The notes under the pieces: model-generated | What the model was told of the DNA's origin: nothing | Database searches by the model: none | Seen by the model: only the letters and a program-made list of their open reading frames with translations | Program-made: the position numbers and the translations under genes | Shown here: positions 7,794 to 17,990 of the stretch, piece after piece | Numbering within the stretch: position 1 is the stretch's first letter | Layout: every line of letters starts with the position of its first letter | Source of the DNA: Agrobacterium tumefaciens | GTDB lineage: Bacteria; Pseudomonadota; Alphaproteobacteria; Rhizobiales; Rhizobiaceae | NCBI RefSeq assembly: GCF_013318015.2 | Contig: NZ_CP115842.1 | Span: forward strand, 1,096,001-1,160,000 | DNA length: 64,000 nucleotides | Direction of reading: 5' to 3'

Positions 7794-9293
7794 TCAATCT
7801 TCCCGTTTCGAGAGGCAGCGGCCAACACTATCACGCCACCCCGCGATGGCGCTCTTACGCTCCGTCTCATCCATATCTGGCAGAAAACGGCGATCCCGTT
7901 TCCAATGGGCGGCAAAGGCCTCCCGGTCCGGCCAGATGCCGGCGCGCGATGCTGCGAGCCATGCCGCACCGAGAATGGTGGTTTCCAGGAATACCGGCCG
8001 GTCGACCGGTGCAGCGAGAATGTCCGCCAGCCGCTGCATGGTCCAATCCGAGGCAACCATGCCGCCATCGACCCGGAGCACCGTCTTGCCATTGTCGCCC
8101 GCCCAGTCGTTGCGCATGGCATCCAGAAGATCGAAAGTCTGATAGGCGACGCTTTCGAGTGCCGCGCGGGCGAACTCCGCAGGGCCGGTGCCACGCGTCA
8201 GGCCGAAAATCGCGCCCCGCGCTTCGGCATCCCAATAGGGCGCGCCAAGGCCGGTGAAGGCCGGCACGAGGTAAACCCGCTGCTTGGGATCAGCCTTTTC
8301 GGCAAGCGCGCTGACTTCAGACGCGACCGATATGAAACCGAGCTCGTCACGCAGCCATTGCACGGCGGCGCCGGCAATGAAGATCGAGCCTTCGAGCGCA
8401 TAGGTCGTCACGCCATCGAGGCGATAGGCAATGGTCGTCAGCAACCGGTTTGTCGAGGCGACCCGGTCGGTGCCGGTATTGAGAAGCGCAAAGCAGCCGG
8501 TGCCATAGGTCGATTTCATCATGCCGGGTTCGAAGCAGGCGTTACCGATAACGGCAGCCTGCTGATCACCGGCGACGCCGAGGATCGGAATTTCCGCACC
8601 CAGAAGCGCCTTGTCCGTTACGCCGAAATCGGCCGCGCAATCAAGCACCTCCGGCAGCATGGCGCGGGGAATGTCGAGGATGGACAGCAATTCGTCATCC
8701 CAGGCATTGTCCTCGATATTGTAGATCAGCGTTCGCGAGGCATTGGTAGCGTCGGTCACATGGCGGCGACCGCCGGTGAGGCGATAGATCAGGAAACTGT
8801 CGACCGTGCCGAAGCAGATTTCGCCCTTCACGGCTTTTTCGCGAAGGCCGCTGACGCTGTCGAGAAGCCATTTCAGCTTCGTGCCGGAAAAGTAGGGGTC
8901 GAGCAGCAGACCGGTCTTTTTCGAAAAGAGCGGCTCCAGCCCCCTTCGTTTCAGATCCTCGCAAATTGGTGCAGCACGGCGATCCTGCCAGACAACGGCC
9001 CGATGCACGGCCTCGCCCGTATTACGGTCCCACAGCACAGTCGTTTCGCGCTGGTTGGTGATGCCGATCGCCTCGATATCGGAAGCGGAGATACCGGCAT
9101 CGGCAAGCGCCAGCCGGATTGTTTCAAGCACGCTTTTCCAGATATCCTCGGCATCGTGTTCGACCCAGCCAGAGGCCGGGAAATGCTGCGGAAATTCTCG
9201 CTGGCCGACACCGATGACCCGCATGTCGCGATCAAAGACCATCGACCTTGTCGATGTCGTCCCCTGATCGATCGCCAGAATATAACCGCCCAT
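7794..9293 (-). CDS. glpK: Glycerol kinase
   Basis: The 499-residue product is a FGGY-family kinase close to the usual GlpK length. It phosphorylates glycerol to sn-glycerol 3-phosphate with ATP. It shows the phosphate-1 motif DQGTTSTR at residues 9-16, [33 protein letters not shown], the YGTGCF loop and [11 protein letters not shown] chose ATG 9293 ([10 protein letters not shown]) because GGGAG lies about 8 bases upstream; the frame extends eight codons further without a better site. It is the last gene of the glycerol operon, separated from glpV by a perfect hairpin. Confidence 0.96.
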   Translation of the reverse strand: MGGYILAIDQGTTSTRSMVFDRDMRVIGVGQREFPQHFPASGWVEHDAEDIWKSVLETIRLALADAGISASDIEAIGITNQRETTVLWDRNTGEAVHRAVVWQDRRAAPICEDLKRRGLEPLFSKKTGLLLDPYFSGTKLKWLLDSVSGLREKAVKGEICFGTVDSFLIYRLTGGRRHVTDATNASRTLIYNIEDNAWDDELLSILDIPRAMLPEVLDCAADFGVTDKALLGAEIPILGVAGDQQAAVIGNACFEPGMMKSTYGTGCFALLNTGTDRVASTNRLLTTIAYRLDGVTTYALEGSIFIAGAAVQWLRDELGFISVASEVSALAEKADPKQRVYLVPAFTGLGAPYWDAEARGAIFGLTRGTGPAEFARAALESVAYQTFDLLDAMRNDWAGDNGKTVLRVDGGMVASDWTMQRLADILAAPVDRPVFLETTILGAAWLAASRAGIWPDREAFAAHWKRDRRFLPDMDETERKSAIAGWRDSVGRCLSKRED

Positions 9294-9321
9294 TATGTCA
9301 CTCCCTTTCAAACGCAATGAC

Positions 9322-9340
9322 GGGGCGGCAAAGCCGCCCC
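9322..9340 (-). repeat. Intercistronic hairpin between glpV and glpK
   Basis: GGGGCGGC (9322-9329), loop AAA, and GCCGCCCC (9333-9340) form a perfect 8-base stem with no T run. Such hairpins after binding-protein genes often protect the upstream mRNA or cause partial termination. Confidence 0.65.
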
Positions 9341-9362
9341 GGTTTAAGATTTCACGCAGACA

Positions 9363-11084
9363 TTACTTCTGCCAGCTTTTGACCAGCTCGTCGTAATTGA
9401 CGGTGACCGGCTTTTCCTTTTCGTTGGCAATCTTCAGCTGCGGTGCCAGATTGCCCTTCGAAACGGCGTCCTTGTTCCAGTAGTCGATATCGTGTTCTTC
9501 CGCCAGTTTTGGGCCGATATCGCCCTGCACACCGGCGCGCTCGATACGGGCCATGACTTTTTCCTGCTCGGCGCAGAGCGAGTCCATTGCGGCTTGAGCG
9601 GTTTTGGCACCCGAAGATGCATCGCCAATTGCCTGCCACCAGAGCTGCGCCAGCTTCGGATAGTCAGGCACGTTGGTGCCGGTTGGCGACCATTGCACGC
9701 GAGCGGGCGAGCGATAGAACTCGATCAGACCACCAAGCTTGGCGGCCCGGTCCGTGAAGCTCTTGTGATGGATGGTGGTATCGCGAATGAAGGTCAGACC
9801 AACATGGCTCTTCTTCACATCCACGGTCTTGGAAGTTACGAACTGCGCATAAAGCCATGCGGCCTTGGCGCGATCGTCAGGGGTGGATTTCATCAGCGTC
9901 CACGAACCCACGTCCTGATAACCGAGCTTCATGCCGTCCTTCCAGTAGACGCCATGCGGGGAAGGTGCGACGCGCCATTTCGGCGAACCGTCCTCGTTCA
10001 CGACAGGCAGGCCGGGCTTGGCCATATCGGCAGTGAAGGCCGTGTACCAGAAGATCTGCTGGGCAATGTTACCCTGCGCCGGCACCGGACCGGATTCGGA
10101 GAAGGTCATGCCCTGCGCTTCTGGCGGCGCAAATTTCTTCAGCCATTCGAGATATTTCTCGATGGAATAGACCGACGCCGGACCGTTAGTATCGCCGCCG
10201 CGTGCCACGCACGAGCCGACCGGCTGCGACTTGTCGTTGACCTTGATGCCCCATTCATCGACAGGCAGGCCGTTTGGCAGGCCCTTGTCGCCGTTGCCGG
10301 CCATGGAAAGCCAGGCATCGGTGAAGCGCCAGCCAAGCGACGGGTCCTTCTTGCCATAGTCCATATGGCCGAAGACCTTCTTGCCGCCGACATCACGGCC
10401 GGTGAAGAATTCGGCAATATCCTCATAAGCCGACCAGTTTACGGGCACACCAAGGTCGTAGCCGTATTTGGCCTTGAAATCCGCCTTGTTCTTGTCGTCG
10501 TTGAACCAGTCGTAGCGGAACCAGTACAGGTTCGCGAATTGCTGGTCAGGAAGCTGGTAGAGCTTCTTGTCCGGTGCCGTCGTAAAGGCGCTGCCGATGA
10601 AATCCTTGAGATCTAGGCCAGGATTGGTGACGTCCTTGCCCTCATTTGCCATGAAATCCGTGAGGTTGCGCACCTGCTGGTAACGCCAATGCGTGCCGAT
10701 GAGGTCGCTGTCATTCACCCAGCCGTCATAGAGGTTCTGGCCGGTCTGCATCTGGGTCTGAATCTTTTCGACGACGTCACCTTCCTGGATGATGTCGTGC
10801 GTGACCTTGATGCCAGTAATAGCGGTAAACGCCGGTGCCAGGACCTTCGATTCATATTCATGTGTTGTCAGGGATTCGGAAACGACCTTGATGTCCATGC
10901 CAGCAAAAGGTTTGGCGGCATCGATAAACCATTGCAGTTCCTTTTCCTGATCTGCACGCGAAAGCGACGACATATCGCCGATTTCCTTGTCCAGAAATTG
11001 CTTTGCCTCCTCCATTCCGGCGAAAGCGGAACCTGTCATTGCCAGCAGCATGGCTGCCGTCGTCGTCATCAGATGCCGTCGCAT
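9363..11084 (-). CDS. glpV: Glycerol ABC transporter periplasmic binding protein GlpV
   Basis: The 573-residue protein has an N-terminal signal peptide (MRRHLMTTTAAMLLAMTGSA, cut near AFA) and is an extracellular solute-binding protein of the unusually long type (about 570 residues) found with GlpSTPQU in rhizobia. The start is ATG 11084 with GGGAGG upstream; the frame stays open further without a better start. It should capture glycerol in the periplasm and deliver it to GlpP/GlpQ. The operon order glpD-S-T-P-Q-U-V-K is the one described for the glycerol operon of Rhizobium leguminosarum. Confidence 0.92.
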   Translation of the reverse strand: MRRHLMTTTAAMLLAMTGSAFAGMEEAKQFLDKEIGDMSSLSRADQEKELQWFIDAAKPFAGMDIKVVSESLTTHEYESKVLAPAFTAITGIKVTHDIIQEGDVVEKIQTQMQTGQNLYDGWVNDSDLIGTHWRYQQVRNLTDFMANEGKDVTNPGLDLKDFIGSAFTTAPDKKLYQLPDQQFANLYWFRYDWFNDDKNKADFKAKYGYDLGVPVNWSAYEDIAEFFTGRDVGGKKVFGHMDYGKKDPSLGWRFTDAWLSMAGNGDKGLPNGLPVDEWGIKVNDKSQPVGSCVARGGDTNGPASVYSIEKYLEWLKKFAPPEAQGMTFSESGPVPAQGNIAQQIFWYTAFTADMAKPGLPVVNEDGSPKWRVAPSPHGVYWKDGMKLGYQDVGSWTLMKSTPDDRAKAAWLYAQFVTSKTVDVKKSHVGLTFIRDTTIHHKSFTDRAAKLGGLIEFYRSPARVQWSPTGTNVPDYPKLAQLWWQAIGDASSGAKTAQAAMDSLCAEQEKVMARIERAGVQGDIGPKLAEEHDIDYWNKDAVSKGNLAPQLKIANEKEKPVTVNYDELVKSWQK

Positions 11085-11124
11085 ATCAGTCCTCCCAAGG
11101 GTTGCGATTGCACGAAGTCTGCCG

Positions 11125-11148
11125 GGTGCGGTTTTCCTCCGCCGCACC
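11125..11148 (-). repeat. Intercistronic hairpin between glpU and glpV
   Basis: GGTGCGG (11125-11131) pairs with CCGCACC (11142-11148) around a 10-base loop just before the glpV ribosome site. There is no T run. Confidence 0.45.
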
Positions 11149-11160
11149 GTTCTTCCTGCT

Positions 11161-11454
11161 CTAGACGAAACGGAAAACGCCAATTGCGTAAACCGCCGAC
11201 AGAGCGAGAGCCCACCACAGGTTCGGGCCGATCAGCCCGAGCCATGCAAGATGAATGAAAGCGCTGCCGAGCAGCGAAATGAACAACCTGTCGCCACGCG
11301 TTGTCTCGAAACGCAGCAGGCCGAAGCGGGGGTTGCCGCCGGGCGAGAGCTGTTCCCAGAACCACATCCCAACCAGCAACACGGCGATGGCACCGAAAAA
11401 CGCGGCCGTCTGCCAGGTCCATGCCATCCAGGTGAAATCGGGCATCTTCGTCAT
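11161..11454 (-). CDS. glpU: Small membrane protein GlpU (DUF2160 family) of the glycerol transporter
   Basis: The 97-residue protein has about three hydrophobic segments: near residues 14-32 (FFGAIAVLLVGMWFWEQL), 55-72 and 76-94. It contains the NPRFGLLRFETTRGDRLFIS loop of the DUF2160 family. Its biochemical role is unknown, but it is always found within glycerol ABC operons. The start ATG 11454 follows GGGAGGG at good spacing and lies 2 bases after glpQ, indicating translational coupling. Confidence 0.9.
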   Translation of the reverse strand: MTKMPDFTWMAWTWQTAAFFGAIAVLLVGMWFWEQLSPGGNPRFGLLRFETTRGDRLFISLLGSAFIHLAWLGLIGPNLWWALALSAVYAIGVFRFV

Positions 11455-11455
11455 G

Positions 11456-12379
11456 TCAAACCCTCCCCAGCGCAAAGCCCTTGGCGATGTAATTGCGAAC
11501 AAACCAGATCACCAGCGCACCGGGTATGAGTGTCAGCACGCCGGCGGCGGCAAGCAGGCCCCAGTCCATGCCGGCGGCGGAAACGGTTCTCGTCATGGTC
11601 GCGGCAATCGGCTTGGCGTCGGTCGTCGTCAGCGTGCGGGCGATCAGAAGCTCGACCCACGAGAACATGAAGCTGAAGAAACAGGCGACACCGATGCCGG
11701 AGGCAATGAGCGGCATGAAAATCTTCACGAAGAATTTCGGGAAGGAATAGCCGTCAATATAGGCGGTCTCGTCGATTTCCTTCGGTACACCCGACATGAA
11801 ACCTTCGAGAATCCACACCGCCAGCGGCACGTTGAACAGGCAATGCGCCAGCGCCACGGCAATATGCGTGTCGATCAGCCCGAAAGCGGAATAGAGCTGG
11901 AAGAAGGGCAGCGCGAAGACGGCAGGTGGCGCCATGCGGTTGGTCAAAAGCCAGAAGAACAGGTGCTTGTCGCCCAGGAAGCGGTAACGGGAGAAGGCAT
12001 AGGCCGCCGGGAGTGCCGCCGAGACCGAGATCACCATGTTCATGACGACGTAGATGATCGAGTTGATGTAACCCGAATACCAGGATGAATCCGTGAAGAT
12101 CGTCCGATAATTCTGCAACGTCGGCTGGTGCGGATAAAGCGTCATCGACGAGACGATTTCTGTGTTCGTCTTGAAGCTCATATTGATAAGCCAGTAGATC
12201 GGCACGAGCAGCAGGATGATGTAGATCGTCGGCACCAGCCAGGAAAAGCGCGATGGCCCATGGCGGCGGCGCGATCGTGAATTCGCAGCAAGGCCTGATA
12301 TTCTTGCCGAACTGGCTCTTACCGGTGGATTGCCGATACCGTTGAGTTCCACGCTTGTGGTGACATCAGAGGCGCTCAT
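11456..12379 (-). CDS. glpQ: Glycerol ABC transporter permease GlpQ
   Basis: The 307-residue protein has about six membrane segments after a 45-residue Arg-rich cytoplasmic start. It carries the EAA loop for contact with the ATPase (MSGVPKEIDETAYIDGYSFPKFF). The pattern is the MalG-like second permease of carbohydrate transporters. It starts 3 bases after the glpP stop and would pair with GlpP to form the channel. Confidence 0.93.
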   Translation of the reverse strand: MSASDVTTSVELNGIGNPPVRASSARISGLAANSRSRRRHGPSRFSWLVPTIYIILLLVPIYWLINMSFKTNTEIVSSMTLYPHQPTLQNYRTIFTDSSWYSGYINSIIYVVMNMVISVSAALPAAYAFSRYRFLGDKHLFFWLLTNRMAPPAVFALPFFQLYSAFGLIDTHIAVALAHCLFNVPLAVWILEGFMSGVPKEIDETAYIDGYSFPKFFVKIFMPLIASGIGVACFFSFMFSWVELLIARTLTTTDAKPIAATMTRTVSAAGMDWGLLAAAGVLTLIPGALVIWFVRNYIAKGFALGRV

Positions 12380-12382
12380 GTC

Positions 12383-13249
<867 letters not shown>

Positions 13250-13251
13250 GG

Positions 13252-14322
13252 TCAGGCCCCCATCTTCACACGCCAGGAATCGGCAAAGACACCGATAGCG
13301 GCCGGATCGAAGCGAACACCCGCTTCTGCCGGAATGTCCTCCTCCTCCGGAACGACAATCGCAAGCTTTTGGCCGGCGAACCGGGCGCGAACGATTTTTT
13401 GCCGACCGATATCCTCGACCTTGTCGACGGTGATGGGCATGCCACCCCGCTCCAGCCGAACGAATTCCGGGCGGATGCCGATTTCGATCCGCTTCGATCC
13501 ATCCACCACCGGCACGCCGGCAAGCGGAACGCCAAGGCCGCCGACAACCGCCGTTGCGCCATCAATGCTGGCAGGCATCACATTCATGCCGGGCGAACCG
13601 ATGAAATAACCGACGAACGTATGTCCCGGGCGTTCGAAAAGCTCGGCGGGTGTGCCGATCTGGACGATCTGTCCGTCATACATGACCACCACCTTGTCGG
13701 CGAAAGTCAGCGCTTCGGTCTGGTCGTGCGTGACGTAGACCATGGTGAAACCGGACTGGCGGTGGAGGCGCTTCAACTGTGAGCGCAGCACCCATTTCAT
13801 ATGCGGATCGATCACCGTCAGCGGCTCGTCGAAGAGGATGGCATTGACGTCGGATCGCACCAACCCGCGCGCCAGCGAAATTTTCTGCTTCTGGTCCGCC
13901 GTAAGTCCGCGCGCGTGGCGTTTGGCCATGCCGGAAAGATCGGTCATCTCGAGAATTTCCCGCACACGGCGGTCGACTTCGGCTTCCGGCACTTGCCGGT
14001 TGCGCAGCGGAAAAGCCAGATTGGCATAGACTGTCATCGTGTCGTAAACGACCGGGAACTGGAATACCTGGGCGATGTTGCGATCTTCGGTGGAAAGATC
14101 GGTGACATCCGTTCCGTCAAAGGCGATGCGACCTTCCGAGGGGCGCAGCAAGCCGGAAATGATGTTAAGCAACGTGGTCTTGCCGCAGCCGGAAGGGCCA
14201 AGCAGCGCATAGGCACCGCCATCCTCCCATTCGTGATGAACTTCCTTCAGGGCATAATCACCTGCCGCCTGCGCCTTGGCGTTGTAAGCGTGGCGAATAT
14301 GATCGAGCGTGATGCGTGCCAT
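13252..14322 (-). CDS. glpT: Glycerol ABC transporter ATPase GlpT (degenerate signature motif)
   Basis: The 356-residue ATPase has an N-terminal nucleotide-binding domain and a C-terminal TOBE-type domain. Walker A (GPSGCGKTT, 42-50), Q loop (VFQFP), Walker B (ILFDE, 162-166) and the switch histidine (VTHD, His199) are intact. The ABC signature is LTADQKQ (140-146) rather than LSGGQ. GlpS shows the reverse pattern, so the pair would form one canonical and one degenerate ATP site. It is an ATP-binding subunit of a glycerol importer and is unrelated to the E. coli antiporter also called GlpT. It starts 13 bases after glpS. Confidence 0.93.
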   Translation of the reverse strand: MARITLDHIRHAYNAKAQAAGDYALKEVHHEWEDGGAYALLGPSGCGKTTLLNIISGLLRPSEGRIAFDGTDVTDLSTEDRNIAQVFQFPVVYDTMTVYANLAFPLRNRQVPEAEVDRRVREILEMTDLSGMAKRHARGLTADQKQKISLARGLVRSDVNAILFDEPLTVIDPHMKWVLRSQLKRLHRQSGFTMVYVTHDQTEALTFADKVVVMYDGQIVQIGTPAELFERPGHTFVGYFIGSPGMNVMPASIDGATAVVGGLGVPLAGVPVVDGSKRIEIGIRPEFVRLERGGMPITVDKVEDIGRQKIVRARFAGQKLAIVVPEEEDIPAEAGVRFDPAAIGVFADSWRVKMGA

Positions 14323-14335
14323 GATCGATCTCCCC

Positions 14336-15406
14336 TTAAGCCGCTTCGCCGATGGCGTGGCCGTGCGTATCGAAAGCCATCAGGTGCCGCGTATCGAGAA
14401 ACAGTTCGATCTCCGTGTCCGGCTCGATGTCGTGAATGCCCTGCGCCAGCATCACCCAACGCTGGCCTGAAAATTCCACATGTACGAAGCTTTCCGATCC
14501 GGCGATCTCCGAGATCAGTGTCCGCGCCCGGATGGATTGCGCCGCCTGCCCCTTTTGCTGTGGGAAAAGATGATGTGGCTGGAAGGCAATGGTCACTGGA
14601 CCGTCAGGCATGGCAGCAAGATGCGCCGGCACCGGCACAACCGCATGGTCGGCGCGCGTGAAGGCGCCGCCCGTCTTGATGACCTCGATGGTGTTCAGTG
14701 GCGGATCGGCAAATATTTTAGCGGTTACGATATCCACCGGACGCCTGTAAACTTCGATCGTGCGGCTGAATTGCGTTACCTTGCCCTCGTTCAGCGTCGC
14801 GGTATTGCCACCAAGCAGCAGAGCTTCGGAGGGTTCCGTCGTGGCGTAAACAAAGATCGCACCGGATTCGGCAAAGATGCGCGGCAATTCCTCACGCAAC
14901 TCCTCACGCAGCTTGTAATCGAGATTTGCGAGAGGCTCGTCGAGGAGCACCAGATTGGCGTTTTTGACGATGGCGCGGGCAAGTGCCGTGCGTTGTTGCT
15001 GGCCACCGGAGAGGTTGAGAGGCGTACGATCGAGATAGGGCGTCAGCCTCAGAAGCTCGGCGGCCTTCCTCACCTCCCTGTCGATCGTTGCCTTGTCCTT
15101 GCCGGCAACGCGCATCGGCGAGGCGATGTTTTCATAAACGCTGAGCGCCGGATAATTGATGAACTGCTGATAGACCATGGCGACGTTGCGCTTCTGAACC
15201 GGCCAGCCCGTCACGTCCTCCCCATTGAAGAGAATCGTACCGCCACTTGGCTTGTCCAGCCCGGCCATCAGCCGCATGAGTGTCGTCTTGCCCGAAAGTG
15301 TCGGTCCAAGCAGGACGTTCAGGCTTCCGCGCTGCAACGTCAGATCGGTCGGGTGAATATGATATTCACCGCCGGCCATCTTCGAGACGTTTCGCAATTC
15401 AAGCAT
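14336..15406 (-). CDS. glpS: Glycerol ABC transporter ATPase GlpS (switch histidine missing)
   Basis: The 356-residue ATPase has Walker A GPTLSGKTT (34-42), a canonical signature LSGGQQQR (132-139) and Walker B LVLLDEP (152-158). The switch region reads YATTEPSEA, so the expected histidine is Thr190 and the following Asp is Glu191. A C-terminal TOBE-like domain follows. The partner GlpT has the histidine but a degenerate signature. This is the first transporter gene of the operon, 37 bases after glpD. Confidence 0.93.
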   Translation of the reverse strand: MLELRNVSKMAGGEYHIHPTDLTLQRGSLNVLLGPTLSGKTTLMRLMAGLDKPSGGTILFNGEDVTGWPVQKRNVAMVYQQFINYPALSVYENIASPMRVAGKDKATIDREVRKAAELLRLTPYLDRTPLNLSGGQQQRTALARAIVKNANLVLLDEPLANLDYKLREELREELPRIFAESGAIFVYATTEPSEALLLGGNTATLNEGKVTQFSRTIEVYRRPVDIVTAKIFADPPLNTIEVIKTGGAFTRADHAVVPVPAHLAAMPDGPVTIAFQPHHLFPQQKGQAAQSIRARTLISEIAGSESFVHVEFSGQRWVMLAQGIHDIEPDTEIELFLDTRHLMAFDTHGHAIGEAA

Positions 15407-15443
15407 GGTGATCCAAAGCCTCCTCCGCTTTTTGATCGGATCG

Positions 15444-16967
15444 TCAGATTGCCTTCAAGCGTCCACCTGCAATGTCATCGATATAATCCTCCAGCCCGCG
15501 CACCTCTTCTTGGGTAAAGAAAAGCCCCTGCTTGGTGCGGCGCCACAGAATATCCTCCGCCGTCAGCGCCCATTCCCGGGCCATCAGCCAGCGCACCTCG
15601 GCCTCATAAAGCGTGCCGCCGAAATGCCGTCCTAGCCCTGCCATGTCCCCGGCATTGCCAATAATCGACGCAGCGTCCGTTCCGTAGCAGCGGATGAGCC
15701 GCTTCGCATGCCGCTCATCGAGGAAAGGATAACGCGACCGCAGGGCCGTGACCTCTCCCGCATAAGCCTCGGCACCGAAATTTCCGCCCGGCAAATGTGA
15801 ACCTGCCGTCCACGGCGAGCCCTTTTCACCCAGCGCATCACCGATTTTTTCAAGAGCATGTTCGGCAAGCCGTCGATAGGTGGTGAGCTTGCCACCGAAG
15901 ATATTGAGAAGCGGCGCTTCGCCTTCAGCTCCTTCGGTTTTCAGCACATAATCGCGGGTTGCCTCCTGCGCTTTCGATGCGCCGTCGTCAAACAGCGGCC
16001 GCACGCCGGAATAGGTCCAGACGATATCGGCCGACGTCACCGGTTCAGCGAAATATTCGCTCGCCGCGTTGCAAAGATAGCTGATCTCCTCGTCGCTGAT
16101 CTTAACAGCCCGGGGGTCGGCGGTATAGTCGCGATCCGTCGTGCCGATCAGGGTAAAATCCTGCTCATAAGGGATGGCGAAGATGATGCGCCCGTCCGGG
16201 TTCTGGAAAAAATAGGCGCGCGGATCGGAAAACTTCTTGCGCACGATGATGTGGCTGCCCTGCACGAGGCGGACATTGTGGACATTGTTTTTACCGAATG
16301 TCGCAGCCAGAACCTTGTCTACCCAGGGGCCGGCCGCATTTACAAGCATGCGCGCCCGGTAGGTCGCGGTTTCTCCGGCACCATTTTTCGTTTCGACCCG
16401 CCAGAAGGCGCCTTCGCGGCGTGCCGAAACGACCTGCGTGCGGTTGAGGATCAAGGCGCCGCGATCGGCGGCATCGCGGGCGTTCAGCACCACAAGACGG
16501 GCATCGTCCACCCAGCCGTCAGAATATTCGAAAGCCCGGGCAAAAATCGGCTTCAGCGGTTTCCCTGCGGGATCACGGCGCAGATCGAGCGAGCGGGTGG
16601 CGGGCAAAAGCTTGCGGCCGCCGAGATGGTCATAAAGAAAAAGCCCGAGACGCACGAGCCAGGCCGGGCGCACGCCGCCCTTCTGGAATGGCAGAACAAA
16701 GCGCATGGGCCAGATGATGTGCGGCGCCATGGCCCACAACACCTCGCGCTCCATCAGCGCTTCTCGCACCAGACGAAATTCGTAATGTTCGAGATAACGC
16801 AAACCGCCATGAATGAGCTTTGTGGCGGCCGAAGAGGTGCCGGAGGCAAAATCGTTCATTTCCGCAAGCGCAACGGAATAACCCCTGCCGACAGCGTCAC
16901 GCGCGATGCCGCAGCCGTTGATGCCGCCGCCGATCACGAAAACATCGTGGATTGCCTCGTCAGACAT
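15444..16967 (-). CDS. glpD: Aerobic glycerol-3-phosphate dehydrogenase
   Basis: The 507-residue flavoprotein oxidises sn-glycerol 3-phosphate to dihydroxyacetone phosphate and passes electrons to quinone at the inner membrane face. It shows the FAD motif VIGGGINGCG at 11-20, the family segment FASGTSSAATKLIHGGLRYLE, IGTTDRDY and the C-terminal region WRRTKQGLFFTQEE. The start ATG 16967 follows GGGAGGG. It is the first structural gene after glpR and depends on the 108-base intergenic region with DeoR-like repeats. Confidence 0.96.
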   Translation of the reverse strand: MSDEAIHDVFVIGGGINGCGIARDAVGRGYSVALAEMNDFASGTSSAATKLIHGGLRYLEHYEFRLVREALMEREVLWAMAPHIIWPMRFVLPFQKGGVRPAWLVRLGLFLYDHLGGRKLLPATRSLDLRRDPAGKPLKPIFARAFEYSDGWVDDARLVVLNARDAADRGALILNRTQVVSARREGAFWRVETKNGAGETATYRARMLVNAAGPWVDKVLAATFGKNNVHNVRLVQGSHIIVRKKFSDPRAYFFQNPDGRIIFAIPYEQDFTLIGTTDRDYTADPRAVKISDEEISYLCNAASEYFAEPVTSADIVWTYSGVRPLFDDGASKAQEATRDYVLKTEGAEGEAPLLNIFGGKLTTYRRLAEHALEKIGDALGEKGSPWTAGSHLPGGNFGAEAYAGEVTALRSRYPFLDERHAKRLIRCYGTDAASIIGNAGDMAGLGRHFGGTLYEAEVRWLMAREWALTAEDILWRRTKQGLFFTQEEVRGLEDYIDDIAGGRLKAI

Positions 16968-17039
16968 GGACCCTCCCGCGCTTTCATCGACGCTCTCCTC
17001 ATCGATATATTGAAAGCACGGACATCTAATTTGAAGACA

Positions 17040-17057
17040 AAACGAATGTCAAACGAA
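17040..17057. promoter_or_regulatory. Candidate GlpR operator before glpD (direct repeat AAACGAA, 11-base period)
   Basis: AAACGAA occurs at 17040-17046 and again at 17051-17057, one helical turn apart (TTTCGTTT-like on the transcribed strand). Direct repeats of TTTCG-type units are typical of DeoR/GlpR operators. A related element lies upstream of glpR. Confidence 0.5.
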
Positions 17058-17075
17058 ATTCCGGGACGGTTCGGA

Positions 17076-17849
17076 TCAAGGCTCCCCAACCTCGGTTTCA
17101 ATCAACCTGACGTCATGATCGGCACAGATGGATCGGATCGAATCGACCGGACAATGATCGGTAATGAAGGTGTGCACCTGTGAAAGATGGCCGATGCGCA
17201 CCGGCGCCGTCCGCTCGAATTTCAGTGAATCCGATACAAGAATGACGTGGCGAGCGTTGGACATGATCGCCTGGGCAACCTTGACCTCGCGAAAGTCGAA
17301 ATCCAGCAAAGCGCCGTCTTCATCGATTGCAGAAACGCCGATGACGGCGAAATCGACCTTGAACTGGCGGATAAAATCCACTGCGGCCTCCCCGACGATG
17401 CCGCCATCGGAACCGCGCACGACGCCGCCAGCGATCACCACCTCAATGCCCGGAAAAACCCGTAACCTGTTGGCAACATTAATATTGTTGGTGATGACCA
17501 TCAACTCGTGATGATCCGCCAGCGCTTCGCCCACCGCCTCGGTCGTCGTACCTATATTGATGAAAAGCGAGGAATTGTTGGGGATGAGGGCAGCGGCAGC
17601 GGCGCCGATCGCCTGCTTTTCGGAGGAGGCGATCGCACGGCGTGCCTCGTATTTGACGTTTTCGTTGCCGCTCGGAAAAAGTGCGCCGCCATGGATGCGC
17701 GTCAGCACCCGCGTATCGCAGAGATCGTTGAGGTCCTTGCGGATCGTCTGTGGCGTTACCGAAAACCGCGTGGCCAGCTCGTCCACCAGCACACGCCCGC
17801 TTGCTTTCGCCAGCGCAACGATTTCATCCTGACGCGGTGTGAGCATCAT
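17076..17849 (-). CDS. glpR: Glycerol regulon repressor GlpR (DeoR family)
   Basis: The 257-residue protein has a DeoR winged helix at about residues 4-58 (RQDEIVALAKASGRVLVDEL and SVTPQTIRKDLNDL) and a sugar-phosphate sensor domain with INIGTTTEAVGEAL and ITNNINVA. It presumably represses the glycerol operon and is released by glycerol 3-phosphate. The start is ATG 17849 or 17846 behind GGAGGGAGGG. It is the promoter-proximal gene of the glp cluster, 108 bases ahead of glpD. Confidence 0.93.
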   Translation of the reverse strand: MMLTPRQDEIVALAKASGRVLVDELATRFSVTPQTIRKDLNDLCDTRVLTRIHGGALFPSGNENVKYEARRAIASSEKQAIGAAAAALIPNNSSLFINIGTTTEAVGEALADHHELMVITNNINVANRLRVFPGIEVVIAGGVVRGSDGGIVGEAAVDFIRQFKVDFAVIGVSAIDEDGALLDFDFREVKVAQAIMSNARHVILVSDSLKFERTAPVRIGHLSQVHTFITDHCPVDSIRSICADHDVRLIETEVGEP

Positions 17850-17874
17850 TTCACCCTCCCTCCTCTTTCAATTT

Positions 17875-17901
17875 TTTCGTTTTATTGAAGAGCGAACGAA
17901 A
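17875..17901. promoter_or_regulatory. Candidate GlpR operator upstream of glpR
   Basis: TTTCGTTT at 17875-17882 faces AACGAAA at 17895-17901. The same TTTCG core forms the direct repeat before glpD, so autoregulation is likely. Confidence 0.4.
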
Positions 17902-17990
17902 AACCAATGTCAAGGGACGGTTTTGTGGCGCCGATCAGGTCCACTTGCGGAGGTATGCGAAAAACGTATCCGCACGGACCAGCAAGATTA

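Noticed and set aside
7785-9320. 511-codon open frame on the plus strand opposite glpK
   Set aside because: It mirrors glpK in a GC-rich codon context, has no family signature and no ribosome site.
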